Positions 24,291-35,899 of a DNA stretch of 53,696 bases are shown here, in pieces. The DNA lies in the NCBI GenBank assembly GCA_015680685.1, contig MNCI01023354.1, forward strand, positions 273,528 to 327,223, read 5' to 3'. Position numbers and translations under genes: made by a program. Position 1 is the stretch's first letter; the number at the start of each line of letters is the position of its first letter. The stretch is from Gnetum montanum. Taxonomy: Eukaryota > Streptophyta > Gnetopsida > Gnetales > Gnetaceae. The notes beneath the pieces were generated by a model that was not told where the DNA came from, made no database searches, and saw nothing but the letters and a program-made list of their open reading frames with translations.

Positions 24291-25094
24291 TGATGAGTCA
24301 TAAACACCTAGACATGATATTGCGTACACGATATCGCAGCCTTCTTCCTCATCTATAAATAAGAAGTAGGCAGAGTTAGTGAAACAAGTTTTGAAGTTTC
24401 AAGTTGAGTAAGTAGTTTTGTAGAGTCTCTTCGCCAGCTTTTCTCTCAACCCTTTTCTCCTAGTGCATGCCTACAGTGTGGTGATTGTAATTGTACGACA
24501 TCCTTATTTGAGTGTGACGTACTTGGACACGCACATGATCGGCAATAAAGATCGAGATTACTTCATCATTGCAGCATCCACTTAGTTCAATTATTTATTT
24601 AATTGTTATTTACTACTTTCTTAGCTAATATCTCTTCACCCTAAACTCCTGTTAAACGTGGAATGAGTATGACTTGATCATGAGCATTTAAGTGTGACTA
24701 CTTGGTAACCTAGTAGTGTACTTAGGCCATGCGCTTGGTAATCCCAGTGGTAGTCATGCACGAGGTCCAAGATGTATACGAATGATTGAGCAACGGATGC
24801 TCATCGCACTTAGGCTAGCTTAGATTCTCTCTTACCCTATCTCTCTTAGCTTAGTTAATATTATTTCCCATTGTATTGAGGAGTAGTGTTAGTATAGGAG
24901 TGCATCCTATACCTCACTTTGGACTAAACCATACGTGACAAAGTTAATACTAGTCTAGATGGAAAGATAGTAAACTACGACCTAAGAATAAATGTTTAGA
25001 TACCACAACTAGTCTGTTTGCGGAGTTCGATCGAATCATGCATGAAATGCTCATATTCATATGGTTGAGTGTAGGGGTACCTCGCCGCTCATCA
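24291..25094 (+). mobile_element. 3' LTR of element B (804 bp)
   Basis: Runs from TGATGAGTCATAAA to CGCCGCTCATCA, colinear with the 5' LTR with scattered, mostly transition differences. Only two GATATC-like sites are left in U3, followed by CATCTATAAATAAGAAG as TATA box. Confidence 0.9.
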
Positions 25095-27422
25095 AGAACC
25101 TCAAGTTTTGCATTTGTCACTGCAGGATTCTTCTTGGTGTCCTTGTGGTGCTTGAACTCTACCTCATACAATAAGTACAAGCTAGCCACTTGTTTCTCTA
25201 ATTTAGATCACGACTGTTTGGTAGTCAACATAGCTAGATTTGCATATCAAAGATTGATGAGCTCTATGTATTCTATCATTTTCTCAATCTGCAACTCCTT
25301 CATGTGGATCTCCGCTTTGTTGTAGGCATCTATTCCGTCAATGATAGGTTGCCATATTTCTCTTCCTTGATGGAGTTGATGGAGGATCTCATTTACTTTT
25401 GCCTTCACCAACTAGATGTGTTTTTCATTAATTTATTTTTGTAGATTGACTTGATCTCTGTAGTGAATTTTGACTCTCTCAAATTTGAGAGTCTCTAATT
25501 TCCAAGTGGCTACTTCAATTACAGTCTTTTGGCAAAGAGCATAGACCTCCTTCATGGAGATGTTTCTATTTTCTACTGCCAATCTCCTTAGCTCAATTTT
25601 CACTTTGGCTAGCTATTACTATTGTCGATGGATTAAATCTACCATCTATTGTTTTTGTGCATCAACATTTCATAGGCAATGATTCTCTATGATCAACTGG
25701 ACATTCTTCTAGTGGTTCTAATCTAAGGCCTTCTAAATTTTATGTTGAGTGGCCTCTATTAAGGATTGATATAGCACTATTATCTCCATCTTACCCTTAA
25801 CCCCTTTCAATCTTGTGTGAAGTTGTTCAAGAGTTTCATCGTTTATCAATGCTGGGTTGAGGAATGCAGGGTTAGCAATTCAGCAACCTCTATAGCCAAG
25901 CATTCATTTAACTCTTTGGTTGTTTTAAGTTGCCTTTTCAAAATGATGTTCTGGGTTGTAGTTATGTTGTCTAGAAGGTCAAAGACATCTAGAATCAGTT
26001 GCCTAGTTTCCATTAATTGGTCCAGTAATTGTTCATGTTGTGCTATGTTCAACTTGCTACTTACTATTCCTACGAACGTATACACATCTTTAAGTACAAA
26101 GATGTCCAGTACAGAAACCATAGGTATGTTTAGAGTTTTGGCAATTCTATCAACAACCACCTCAGTGCTACATCACTAAAACTGTTACCTCCTTGCCCTT
26201 CTCAAAGCACATTGAAAAAGTCACAGTGTTCCTAGATACTTCTGGGAATTACTATTATTGCAAGAGTAATATTGTTCCCTCTTGGGTGCTAGGATTCAAT
26301 CTTGTAAGCAACTACATTATCTAGGCTAAAAAGATTAGTCCACCCCCATCCATCTAGCTAACTATTCAAGCAACTTCATTTAGGTGACTCATCGTTGGCC
26401 AATACACAGATGGATCACCATCACTTGTTCTTGCTTGCTGTTCTTGCTCACTCAAGAGCCATTCTCAAAATTTGTGCAATAGTTGAGAAGTTTCAATGAT
26501 ATCTAGCACTGTTTGCTAAGTGGGTGGTAGGGGTGGCGGTTACTACTCCTCTTCTTGAATGAATTTTGTAGGGACGTTATCCTTCATCATCTCCATCTAG
26601 TTAGTAGATGAAACATGTCAAAAATCATCATTTGTATAGTAGGTTATCCCTCTCCTCCCACATAGTTTTCTGATGAGGCATGAAAAGGGGAGTGCCTTCC
26701 TTTCATGTTCATTCTCCTTGAAGTTCTTTTCTATCTCAAGATAGATTAGCTATGAAAGGTTAATAGGGAATCTACAACTTAGAGTAGCACACACATGGGC
26801 AGAGATGGCAATGATCTTACTTGGGATCATTGTTGGATTGAGGTGAAAGGCTGCGTTCTTGTAGTAGATTCTCTCTATCGGTGTGAGCACACAGTACTTC
26901 TTATGGTCGATGCCATAACACCACTGCAACCATTATTTCTTGATGTTGGGGTCTACCTTTATTAGAATCTCAAAAAGATTCTTCTTAGTTTCCAACAACT
27001 CAAGTGCCTTTGAAATGGCCTACACCAAGTAGGACACTAAGATGTCCTTAATCTTGACCATTGAACTAGCCTGCTTATTATTCTAGAATAAGAATGTCTC
27101 TCCTATATACCACTCCCCACTGGAAGTGATGATGGGCCACATGGGAGAGGTTTTAGATGATCTTGTACTTATTGAGATGCTTGATCCAAGAAAGAGCCAA
27201 AATTCAACTCTTGAAGCATCATTTTCTAAACCTTCTTTAATTTGATCTGCTTCAGGTAGGATTCTGTCAATGTCACCTTAATGTTTGCTTATGGGGTTGG
27301 TGCCTCATCTTAATGGGATTACTCTATCACTACTGCTTGTTTTGCAATTGGACAAACAAATTTCACCTTGGGACCCTTCTTAAGAGGTCCTATAGCATGA
27401 GTTGCTCATGGTTCTTCTTGGG
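25095..27422 (-). pseudogene. Third ORF of element A, central piece
   Basis: On the minus strand this continues A's third ORF. The transposon-protein-like domain is at about 26940-26560 (LTPIERIYYKNAAFHLNP, then KALPFSCLIRKLCGRRGI), followed by coiled-coil sequence at 26160-25200 (for example LLDQLMETRQLILDVFDLL). It is colinear with element C at 39780-37380 and disrupted by stops. It joins 49118-49209 upstream, across the C insertion, and 16829-16438 downstream, across the B insertion. Confidence 0.75.
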
Positions 27423-28339
27423 TGATGAGCAGTTGAAGAATACCACTACGTCCGACTATATGAATCACAGAGTGTTCATGCACGATTTGGTCGAATTCCA
27501 TGGACTTTATACCTTCCGGTGCACTAGTCTTCTAGGAAGTGATCCTTGCCCTAAGATCATTCATTATCTTCTCGATTACACTTGTGAAGCATAATGACAT
27601 GGTTAAGAGTAATCGAGGTATGTTTTATGGTTTTGGTGCTTGAAGAGAGAGATAGAGTAATTTAATAACTAATTTAATTTAACTAACTAACTAATCTTTA
27701 ACTAATCCTAACATAATAAGCATCCATTCCCACTTTCCATACATGTCCTAAACCCATGTATCCACTACTGGGTTACCAAGCACTACACTACTGGCTACAC
27801 CAAGCAATAATGCTACTAGGATTACCAAGCGAATACGTGTTATGCTTGAAGTGGTCGTACTTATGTATTTAATCTATCTAGCTTATCTCACTTAATTAGC
27901 TTAATTACTAGAAAACATTAAATAATTCACTGAAAGCATTAAATGCATAAATAAATATCTAGATTATCCATAATGCTACAAGGTTTATCAAGAAGCTCAT
28001 CTTTATTGCCATACACTTTGTCATGCTAAGGTATAACAATGCTCGAATAAAGATCCGTACACTCAATGACTCTTGCTGCGGGCACTTGAGAGAAATATTT
28101 GACTTTCAAATGTAAAAATTGCAAGAGTTCGACTACTACTATGAATTTAATGTCCATAAACATGGTTGGATGCTCATATTTATAGTTTTTGCTATAGTAC
28201 TACGTCAATGGAGCCCCATCAATGTAGTAAACATTACATCAATGTGGCCCCATTAATGGGGCAACACCAAGTAAACAAAGCCCCATCAATGAGGCCACAT
28301 CAATGGGGTCCATCAATGTGGCACATTGATGCTTCATCA
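27423..28339 (-). mobile_element. 3' LTR of element C (917 bp)
   Basis: Ends are TGATGAGCAG at 27423 and GCTTCATCA at 28339. On the minus strand, U3 starts TGATGAAGCATCAATGTG and carries several CATTGATGGGGC-type repeats (about 28200-28330), then the TATA box CTATAAATATGAG near 28170-28185. It pairs with the LTR at 48202-49117. Confidence 0.9.
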
Positions 28340-28349
28340 TACCCCCACG
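28340..28349 (-). promoter_or_regulatory. Polypurine tract of C
   Basis: On the minus strand CGTGGGGGTA directly precedes the 3' LTR, after the shared GATGAGTTTTCATTTAGT. Confidence 0.8.
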
Positions 28350-28578
28350 ACTAAATGAAAACTCATCCTCAAGTTCTTTTACAAAATTGGGAAGTTATGG
28401 GATTATTTATTGACTCTTAAGAAAACAAAATATATTGACTTGAAAAAATTGAGTGCCTGACTATATAGATCAACACATTACAAAATTGCGGTGTTCATGA
28501 AACAAAATTGAACACCATGATGTGACTACAAAAATTTGAACAGCACATCCTCTAACAACATGAAGACGGTGGTGAAGA

Positions 28579-28739
28579 TCAGACAGTCCCAGGCGATGGT
28601 GGCTCTTGAGGCTCTGAAGGACCTTCACTAGCTCTAGGCACGTGTAGTGGGGCTATCTTATTGTAGTTGCAACCTCTAGTGGAAGGCAAAAGACATTAAG
28701 CAATGCCTTCATCTTCTCCTCCTTACTCTGGGGATCTTT
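28579..28739 (-). pseudogene. Third ORF of element C, C-terminal piece
   Basis: Short terminal piece ending PGTV and TGA at 28581-28579. It was cut off from the main part at 37159 by insertion of element D. Confidence 0.65.
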
Positions 28740-30107
28740 TGAAACACCACCAATTTTAGGCTTTAGCATCGCAACTGCAAATTTGTCTAAGTGTCAAAAC
28801 TTGGAAAATTCTTCTATGTGTAGGTGCTACACTTCTGAGCGTAGCTAGCATAGCATGGAAGAAGAATGAATTTTTGCCAAGTTTTTTCTAAGTATCCATG
28901 CTACACTCTAAAGTGTAGCAAGCATAGCTAATGTTGGACATCAAATTCAAAATTTGTCTAAGTGTTGGGTTATGCTCTAGAGCATAGTTAGCATAGCACT
29001 ATAGAGAAGCCTCTAACAGCCTCCAAAAGCCTCCAGAGATCAGCATCAACCTTCACCTTGGCTCCAACACTCCTCCAATAAGTAAGATCAACAATTTGCA
29101 TTTCTCTTGCACTCCCTGTTTGTCCCAAATTGTACCTATGCTCTAGAGCGTAGCAACTAGAGTTAGAAAATTTTCTGGTCACCTCCAAACTTAGAAAATT
29201 TTCTAAATTTTTCTCATAGTTCCACCTACTGCACTACCATGTGGCACTTGATTTGTGTTTTGCACTAGCCCTAGTGCTAGAAATACCCTTGGATCCCCAA
29301 CATTTTAATGATTGTCATTCCTCGATGATTGGCATTCCTCGACTATTAACATTCCTCGACTGTTAGCATTCCCTGACTATTGACATTTCTCGACAGTTGG
29401 CATTACCCGAAAGTTGGCATTCTTTGACTGTTGGCATTCCTCGATAGTTGGCATTCCTCGATTATTGGTATTGCCAACTAGTTGGCATTCCTTGGATGTA
29501 AGCATTTTTAAGTACTTAGCATTTGACGTTTTAGCATCTTGGCACTTAACTCCATGAGTGAACGAGACTTAGAGCACACCACGTTGACAAAGAGGTAGAG
29601 TTGCACATCACAGCCCACTACAGCTCCATTGTAGCCTTGTAGAACACTGCATGATACACTGCAACGACCAACCCAGCAGGCATGGTTCATCATGGTGAAT
29701 GCCATACTTCACAGCTTGACACCACAAAGATTGTGACTGTGCTTCCACTGCACCTGTTGTACATTGTGTACCTTCTGAGACCTTTTTGGAGTTAACTATG
29801 CTCCCATTTGGGGTGGTGTTTCATTTCTCTCTCCTATTTCTAGCATTTTTTTGCATCTTTATTCACTTTTTCATGCATCATCACGTTGTACTATGCATTT
29901 TTTGCATTTGCATTTTGGCTAACAATGCCACCCCTTGATTTTACCCATTGCCTTAGTTGTAATTAGTAAAGTCCCTATTCGATTGACAAGATAGTTTAGG
30001 ATGCTCTGTCTCTATTTCTAGCAAGGCCCTCGTGTGGAGGTGGGGTTAAGGTTATGCATCCATTGACCCCTCAGTGATTCCAACCATTGACATTTTTGAT
30101 CATTACA
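28740..30107 (+). mobile_element. 5' LTR of element D (1,368 bp)
   Basis: Runs from TGAAACACCACC to GATCATTACA. U3 holds four dyad-symmetric sites of the CTATGCTCTAGAGCATAG type (28825-28850, 28900-28919, 28971-28986, 29137-29154) and a minisatellite at 29311-29493. The TATA position reads CTAGAAATACCC, against CTATAAATACCC in the 3' LTR, so the 5' promoter is probably damaged. Confidence 0.85.
29311..29493. repeat. Minisatellite TTGGCATTCCTCGACTA in the D 5' LTR
   Basis: About eleven degenerate units of about 16-17 bp with the consensus TTGGCATTCCTCGACTA. The 3' LTR has only about four (36469-36533). The difference explains the length difference between the two LTRs. Confidence 0.85.
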
Positions 30108-30600
30108 GTTTTGGCACTATAAGGAGGGCCTTGCCATTTCCTTTTTCATTTTTTGATTGTTGTTTTACGTGCTCTCTCCACCATCGATTGGTGTAGATTG
30201 GTTTGAGTCATCAGTTCCCCTAGAGCTCCGTAGGATGAAAGCCCAAACATATCCATTGCATTCAAAACTCTAGATGTTTTGAAGAGCATAACAAGTTCTT
30301 AAAGCGTAGTAGCCTATAATGTAGCACTAGAGTTAGCCATTTTCAGTAGCTTTCAGAGTTAGCATTTTTTTTTTGCATTCTCATACTTAGCATTTTTTTT
30401 GCATTTTCATACTTAGTCCAATTTTTTGTAGTTTTATACTTAGTCAATTTTTTGCAGTTTCCATACTTAGCTTGCATTTTTACACTTAGCCATTTTTCTA
30501 CATTTTTAGCCATTTTTCTGCTACCAGTAGACTTAGTCATTTTTTTACAGTTTTCAGAGTTAGTCGTTTTTGCCAAACAATAACTCTCATAACCTGCTGT
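30108..30600 (+). other. D leader with primer site and T-rich repeats
   Basis: GTTTTGGCACTATAAGGAGG follows the LTR. The TGG start fits a primer-binding site, but I cannot name the tRNA. At 30345-30565 about eight imperfect units (CATACTTAGCATTTTTTTGCATTTT type) form a T-rich tandem repeat. No gene is present. Confidence 0.6.
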
Positions 30601-30912
30601 ATGAACGTGAATCTAGATCAACCTTCCATATTGGTGTCTAACATATTTCACACCACAATCCACCCAAAGTGTTCTACACTAAGCCACAAAAAATACAATT
30701 TTGTTTGTGCCAAAATCCAAGTAGGATTACAAGTGGATCACCTCGACCTAGAGTCAAAACAAGATTATGAACAAGTCCAATGGGACAGATGGGAGTACAA
30801 TCCCTCCTTATTTAAAATAATCCGACTCATGAAGTCCTACCATCAAATATTGTCCCAACTCATTCATGCAAACAAGCATGATGTAGGGACAACCTATGAG
30901 GAAGCCTCATAG
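30601..30912 (+). pseudogene. Short frame at the start of D's gag region
   Basis: Open frame of 103 codons, MNVNLDQPSILVSN through YEEAS, with a charged middle part. It lies where the N-terminal region of gag is expected and shares the plus orientation, but I see no known domain in it. A stop separates it from the later gag domain. Confidence 0.4.
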
Positions 30913-31189
30913 GAGGAATAAGATGAGTTCGAGGCTTACTCTGAATACGAGAGCCCCCTCTACACTATCTTCCAAGATGGACCATGAGAAATTTAGCCTT
31001 CCTTGTAAGCGACCATTGCATTTGCCCAACCCTATGCTCATGCAAGGACCACCTCCTAGTCCCAGATGACTTAGGCATCCCATGTCTCACTTGTCTCATT
31101 AGTGCCCATAGCGTTCGTCCAACCCACTCGTGTGTGGCCTACCTTGGTCATCACCCCCATTGCTCAGCCGATGCATAAACTAAACTCAT

Positions 31190-31310
31190 TAACTATGACA
31201 TTAAACTGGCAATGACTATTTGCTACGATGTTAAACTAGCAATGGCCATCCACTATGACATTAAACTAACAATGATTGTCTGCTACAACATTAAACTGGC
31301 AAACTCTGCA
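31190..31310 (+). repeat. 35-bp motif cluster 1 in D (ATTAAACTGGCAA)
   Basis: Four units in a row contain CTATGACATTAAACTGGCAA-like sequence at about 35-bp spacing. Related clusters are at 32738-32803 and 34513-34660. Confidence 0.75.
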
Positions 31311-31383
31311 ATCAACAATCCAATCCTATGCTATGCAACCAACACAAGCCCAGCCAGTGTAATCGACTGGCACATCCCTAAGC

Positions 31384-32010
31384 TTGGATCAGGCATTTAA
31401 GTTGATCCAATGTTTGACGGAGGAGATCAACCAACATAAAGTTGCCTCCTCTAGAACCATTAAGGTGGTGGACTTCTACCAAGATGACCTCATAAGTGCT
31501 ACGGTCCCATCCTTAACTCTCCCGACTGGGGTCCAACTACATCAACTCACCAAATACAATGGTGAAGAAGACCCCACTGCACACTTGGTCACATTTTGAT
31601 CTAAGTGCCTACTCCTTTAAGCTTGGCCACACACCATCATGCGCATGTTCCTCATGTCACTCACTGGCAAGGCCTTAGATTGGTAGCACATGCTACTTAA
31701 GGCCTCAATCTCTTCTTTAGAGGATCTCATAAGCTAGTCTGTGACACACTTCAGGTACAACATAAAGCTTGAAGCAACCCTTGACCAACTCATGCAGGTT
31801 AAGCAGGGACCCTTAGAGCTTGTGCCAAAATTCCTCCAATGTTGGAATGTCGCATTGAGCGAAATGCGTGAACTCCTAGCAGAGATGCACCTACTAGCCA
31901 TCTTCAAGGGTGTAATGAATGACTTTATCAAGTCCAAACTATATTACTTAGCCTTGAAGTCTCTCATTCAAGCCTTTGCCCAAATGAAAGGCATAGAAAA
32001 GGCAACCTAA
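31384..32010 (+). pseudogene. Gag domain of element D
   Basis: Retrotransposon gag domain readable with stops. It runs LTKYNGEEDPTAHLVTF, then SLTGKALDW, then THFRYNIKLEATLDQLMQVK, ELVPKFLQCWNVAL and IFKGVMND. The GEEDP.AHL and LTGKALDW blocks are the family's landmarks. Near 32405-32460 QYCHYPQMFGHNT resembles the Cys/His motif that follows gag in Tat-like gypsy elements, but it has lost part of its Cys/His set. In-frame stops at about 31599, 31683 and 31733 make it non-functional. Confidence 0.7.
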
Positions 32011-32737
32011 GCTAGTAATGACCTGACCTACATGGCCTACAAAAATCAACATGTGTGCAAGTAAAATGAAATAGTGAAAATAGTGGCTGCAAGCACAAAA
32101 GCAACCAATGAAGGCCCGATGACTAAGTAGCCCAAGGCCCTAGCTCACAAAGTTTCCAACTCTAGTGCTAACTCACCTACATCAATAGGGGCCACCCCAA
32201 AGCCAAACTTTGAGTGCAAGGATCGCGCAAAGTAAACACTAGCACTGATGGAACCCTCTGAACTACTGGAGCAACTCTTAAAAGCTAGGTGAATCCAATA
32301 CAAACACGTATTAGAGATTTCCCATCAAAAACATGAGAAGTATTACGAACTACTAAGGAAAGCCACCTCAGTAGTACTAAACAAGCCCTTGGTCCCACAA
32401 CATTTCAAGCTAGACCAATACTGTCATTACCCCCAGATGTTTGGTCACAATACAGTAATTATCGCACTTTGCAGAATGATCTAGAAAGAATGATAGAATG
32501 GGGCCAACTGGTGCTTGATGTAGTGAGCCAATCCAACGTAGATGACACCCCCTACATCATAAACTCTATCAGCATAGGTGGCAAGTCTAAACTTGTGCAA
32601 CAACCTTTTGCGATTTGTGTGCCTCGTAGCAAGGTAAGGATCCTTGTGGCCTCCATAAGCAAGAGGCCCCTCTTTGTTATCAAAGTGCCACCTTGAGCAC
32701 CCACAACACCCTTTTTGGTCAAGGTCCCACAATAATC

Positions 32738-32803
32738 GTTTGCTAAGACGTTAAACTAGCAACCAAACCAACCATCCGCTAAGATGTTAAACTGGCATGA
32801 CGT
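32738..32803 (+). repeat. 35-bp motif cluster 2 in D
   Basis: Two units (TTTGCTAAGACGTTAAACTA and ATCCGCTAAGATGTTAAACT) repeat the motif of cluster 1. Confidence 0.7.
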
Positions 32804-33479
32804 AGCAAGAACAACCACTAAGCAACCTTTCATCATCAATGTACCACAACAAGTTAGCCCTACAACAACTCCTAAATCATTGTTTGTCATAAGGATGCCA
32901 CAGTGTGATGGCCCCTAACCTACCTGAAGCCCAATAGTGGGCAACATCTTGGTTCCTCCTCCTTCAAGGGCTGACCCCATTAGTAACCCAAGTAAGCCTA
33001 CCAAATGACAACATAAGAGGACGAATGAGTGCCTCACAACCTCTATGGCCAGAAAAAGGCCATAACCAACAAAAAATAACCAAACACTAAGATTGTTGCT
33101 CCCAAGTAGGCCAAGCAACCCAAGCTAAAGCCCCCTTCATGAGGGATCTATCTCTCAAGCCACATGGAGGAAATCAAGGCCAACACAACGACTAACAACA
33201 CGGACTTTGTAGCTACACTAACCTAGGTAAAACAAACACTAAAGCAAAAGAACACAACATTGAGCTTGTACGACCTGGTCATGACCTCATATACTACTAA
33301 GCGTTGGCCTTCATTCCTATTATGGAGGACATCCTTGCAGATGAGAACACCATCCATGCAACGATGTTACCCCTTGCACCATAGGAATTGCTTCAAAATC
33401 CCTAGCGTTTCATGACGATGCAATCAAGGTCAACCCCGAACAAGGGGAGGTCACTACAGCTCCATTGTCCATTAGCATA

Positions 33480-33874
33480 TGTGTTGGATAGTGCACCATC
33501 CACAGAGTGCATGTTGATGATGGTGCAACAACAATGTAGTCCTATACTTCGTCATCAATAAGCTAGGCCTAGCATATGAAATCAAGCCAACCAAAACTAT
33601 GTGTCTAAAGTCCTTCAATGGATCACATGTCACTATTAAGGGTATAATCAACTTAGCTTTTGTAGTAGGAGGCCAATTCCCCACTAATGCATATTTCACT
33701 ATCATAGAGGAGATGCTAGGCTTCAACCTGATCTTGGATAGGCCTTGGCTAGCCCAACTATGGGCTATCTCCTCTCCCATCCACCAAAAAGTCCAGCTTC
33801 CATACGAAGGTGGTCAAGTTATCATCCATGGTGATAATGTCCCCCCCTATGGCTATCCACAACATAGACATTGA
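33480..33874 (+). pseudogene. Retroviral-type aspartic protease region of D
   Basis: RVHVDDGAT near 33507 resembles the active-site block of gypsy proteases (VDNGSALN or VDTGAS). It is followed by LCLKSFNG, INLAFVVGGQFPTNAYF and GFNLILDRPWLAQLWA, matching the usual ...LLGRPW... end of the domain, then SSPIHQKVQLPYEGG. A stop lies just after the active site. The protease would process gag. No RT follows. Confidence 0.7.
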
Positions 33875-33880
33875 GCAAGT

Positions 33881-35425
33881 GTCAGAGGTGGAGTTTCTTG
33901 GTGGTACACCTACGACAACTAATGCAATGCCTAAGGCTAACACACCCGAACAAGTGGTTGAAGCCAACAACCTTCAAAAGGACCCTAAACCTTGTACACC
34001 CCCTAATCCATGCTTGGTTAAGAAGCAACTATGTGACTAAGACTTTGCTTGCTTACCCCTTGCCTTCACGAGCCATGCATTTTTGGTTTTTGCTTGCGTT
34101 GCATTTGTTCATACATTTACATTTCACCTGCTTACCTAGTTTACACACTGATTTGCTTTATTTATGTATTTCTACTTTGTTTACGCATCCATCCACTTAG
34201 CTTATGCATTGCATTTGAAAAACATCAAAAAATACATAAAAATAAAAAAAATCATAAAACTATAAAAACACATGGCTCGAAAAGGCCTTAAACTAGCCCA
34301 TGACCGAGAACAACCTAAAAGGATTGCTTTTTGCATTGCCTTCCTTTCATTTGTGCATATGAACTTTGTTACATAGTTGTTGCTTGATGTTAATTTTCTA
34401 GTTAATTTTTGTAGGATCTTGTAGGCACACAACATGACTACACATGTAGCATTGCATCTCACATAAGCAAGCTAGGTGCTCATCTACCATGATGCAAAAA
34501 ACTGACACAGACAATCTGCTATGACTATAAATTGTAGTAGTTTTCTATGACTATAAACTGGCATCGAATAGTCTACTAGGACTATAAACTAGCATATCAC
34601 AATCTGCTAGGACCTTAAACTGGGATCATGGTCTGTGAGGACTTTAAACTAGCATGTTGCTGATTAGTTAGAGCACCTGCCATTGGTGAAACCCTTAGGG
34701 CAGTTGCAGCATCATCACCTCTCATCATTCTATTGATCTTTTGGAGCACCTACCATTAGTGCAACCTTTGGAGAACTCACAGCATCATTGCCCTGGCACT
34801 TTCATTGGCTTCTTGAGCACTTGCAACTGGCATAACATTTGACACATTTGTAGCATCTTTGCATCCAACACTTGCAACATCTTCACATCTAGCATTTGCA
34901 TTTGCAGCTTATGTTTTGTAGTTTTCTTGCCTTCTTGGAGTTGTGTTTGTAGGATGAAGCCTTAGAGGTGATCATGCAAAGATGCATCTCATTGTAGCAA
35001 CAAGTCACCACATTGCTCCGATGTGCATGATTAGACTAGTTAAGCCACTTAAGAGTGCACATCCACCTCATCCCATTACAGTTCACGCATGTCCACTCCT
35101 TCATCCCAATAGCCTCTGATCCCCTACATACTCATGATTGCACATCCCTTTGATGCATACGCATTGTGATGCACATGGCATTCTCCTCACGTCAATCGTA
35201 GAACCCAAGGTGGACGTAACACAACTCGTCTCGTGGGGAGCCTCTGTTGGCTGGTCAAGGCCTAAGTGGATGTAATGCAACTCATCTTGGGGAGGAAACA
35301 TCTACCCTATAGACGTGATGTAGTTGCATCAAAGCAAAGCCCATCTACTCGATGACCCATATCTTGTAGCTAGCATTCAACAGTAAGCCAAACCTAATGA
35401 AGCTTCACCTTGCAGCAAAGCAAAG
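33881..35425 (+). other. Non-coding 3' part of D with motif cluster 3
   Basis: No pol domains are visible in any frame. 34513-34660 contains five to six further copies of the CTATGACTATAAACTGGCA-type motif. A repeat of GAGCACCTGCCATTGGTG type occurs at 34670-34830. The rest is unassigned. Confidence 0.6.
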
Positions 35426-35505
35426 TAACAAAAAAAAGTAAAAAATGAAAAAAAGTAAAAAAAAAAAAGAAAAAAAAAGAAAAAGAAAAGAAAAATGGAA
35501 AAAAG
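35426..35505. repeat. A-rich low-complexity tract
   Basis: About 80 bp of A with scattered G and T (AAAAG-type units) inside element D. There is no target duplication or gene next to it that would make it a poly(A) tail. Confidence 0.85.
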
Positions 35506-35885
35506 CACATCCTTAAGCAAATTAACAATGCTGTAGTTTCACAATCAACCCAGCTTGGGATCAACTTTGACTCTCTCAGGAGCACTCTAATGAGAGGTCA
35601 ACATTTTAAGGGCAAACCACTTCATGCCATGGTTATTGTCAGCTATGCTGACTTCACATCTTGCATTAGGATACATTGTTTGCATTTTATTTCCTTTGCT
35701 TACATTTCATCTCCCTAGCACATTACCTATACACTTTGCCCCAACATATCCTTATTCCCTTAGCACTCTTGAGCATGATGAAGCTTCATTTGATCACGTA
35801 CCAACGCGTGATGTTGGTGCCATGTCTGTTTTGGTGTTTTGCAATTCTTTGTTGATGTCTCTCGAGCTACTCCTCTAAACATCAA

Positions 35886-35899
35886 CAAAGAGGGGCCAA
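35886..35899 (+). promoter_or_regulatory. Polypurine tract of D
   Basis: AAAGAGGGGCCAA lies immediately before the 3' LTR at 35900. Confidence 0.65.

Larger units (their letters stand above)
16830..25094 (+). mobile_element. Non-autonomous Athila-like element B (gag plus third ORF, no pol)
   Basis: Complete plus-strand LTR element of 8,265 bp nested in A. The LTRs are 16830-17691 and 24291-25094. The flanks AGAAT (16825-16829) and AGAAC (25095-25099) are a 5-bp target duplication with one change. The uninterrupted target is visible in element C near 37375-37400 (CCCTGAGAACCTCGAG). The internal part holds a tRNA-Asp-type primer site, gag, a T-rich stretch, the internal promoter-like block, a third ORF and a polypurine tract. 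I find no protease, RT, RNase H or integrase in the 1.5 kb between gag and the third ORF, so it would depend on a relative such as C. Confidence 0.88.

Noticed and set aside
35426-35505. A-rich tract as the poly(A) tail of a processed pseudogene or LINE
   Set aside because: There is no upstream coding or LINE-like sequence and no target duplication. It is low-complexity sequence inside element D.
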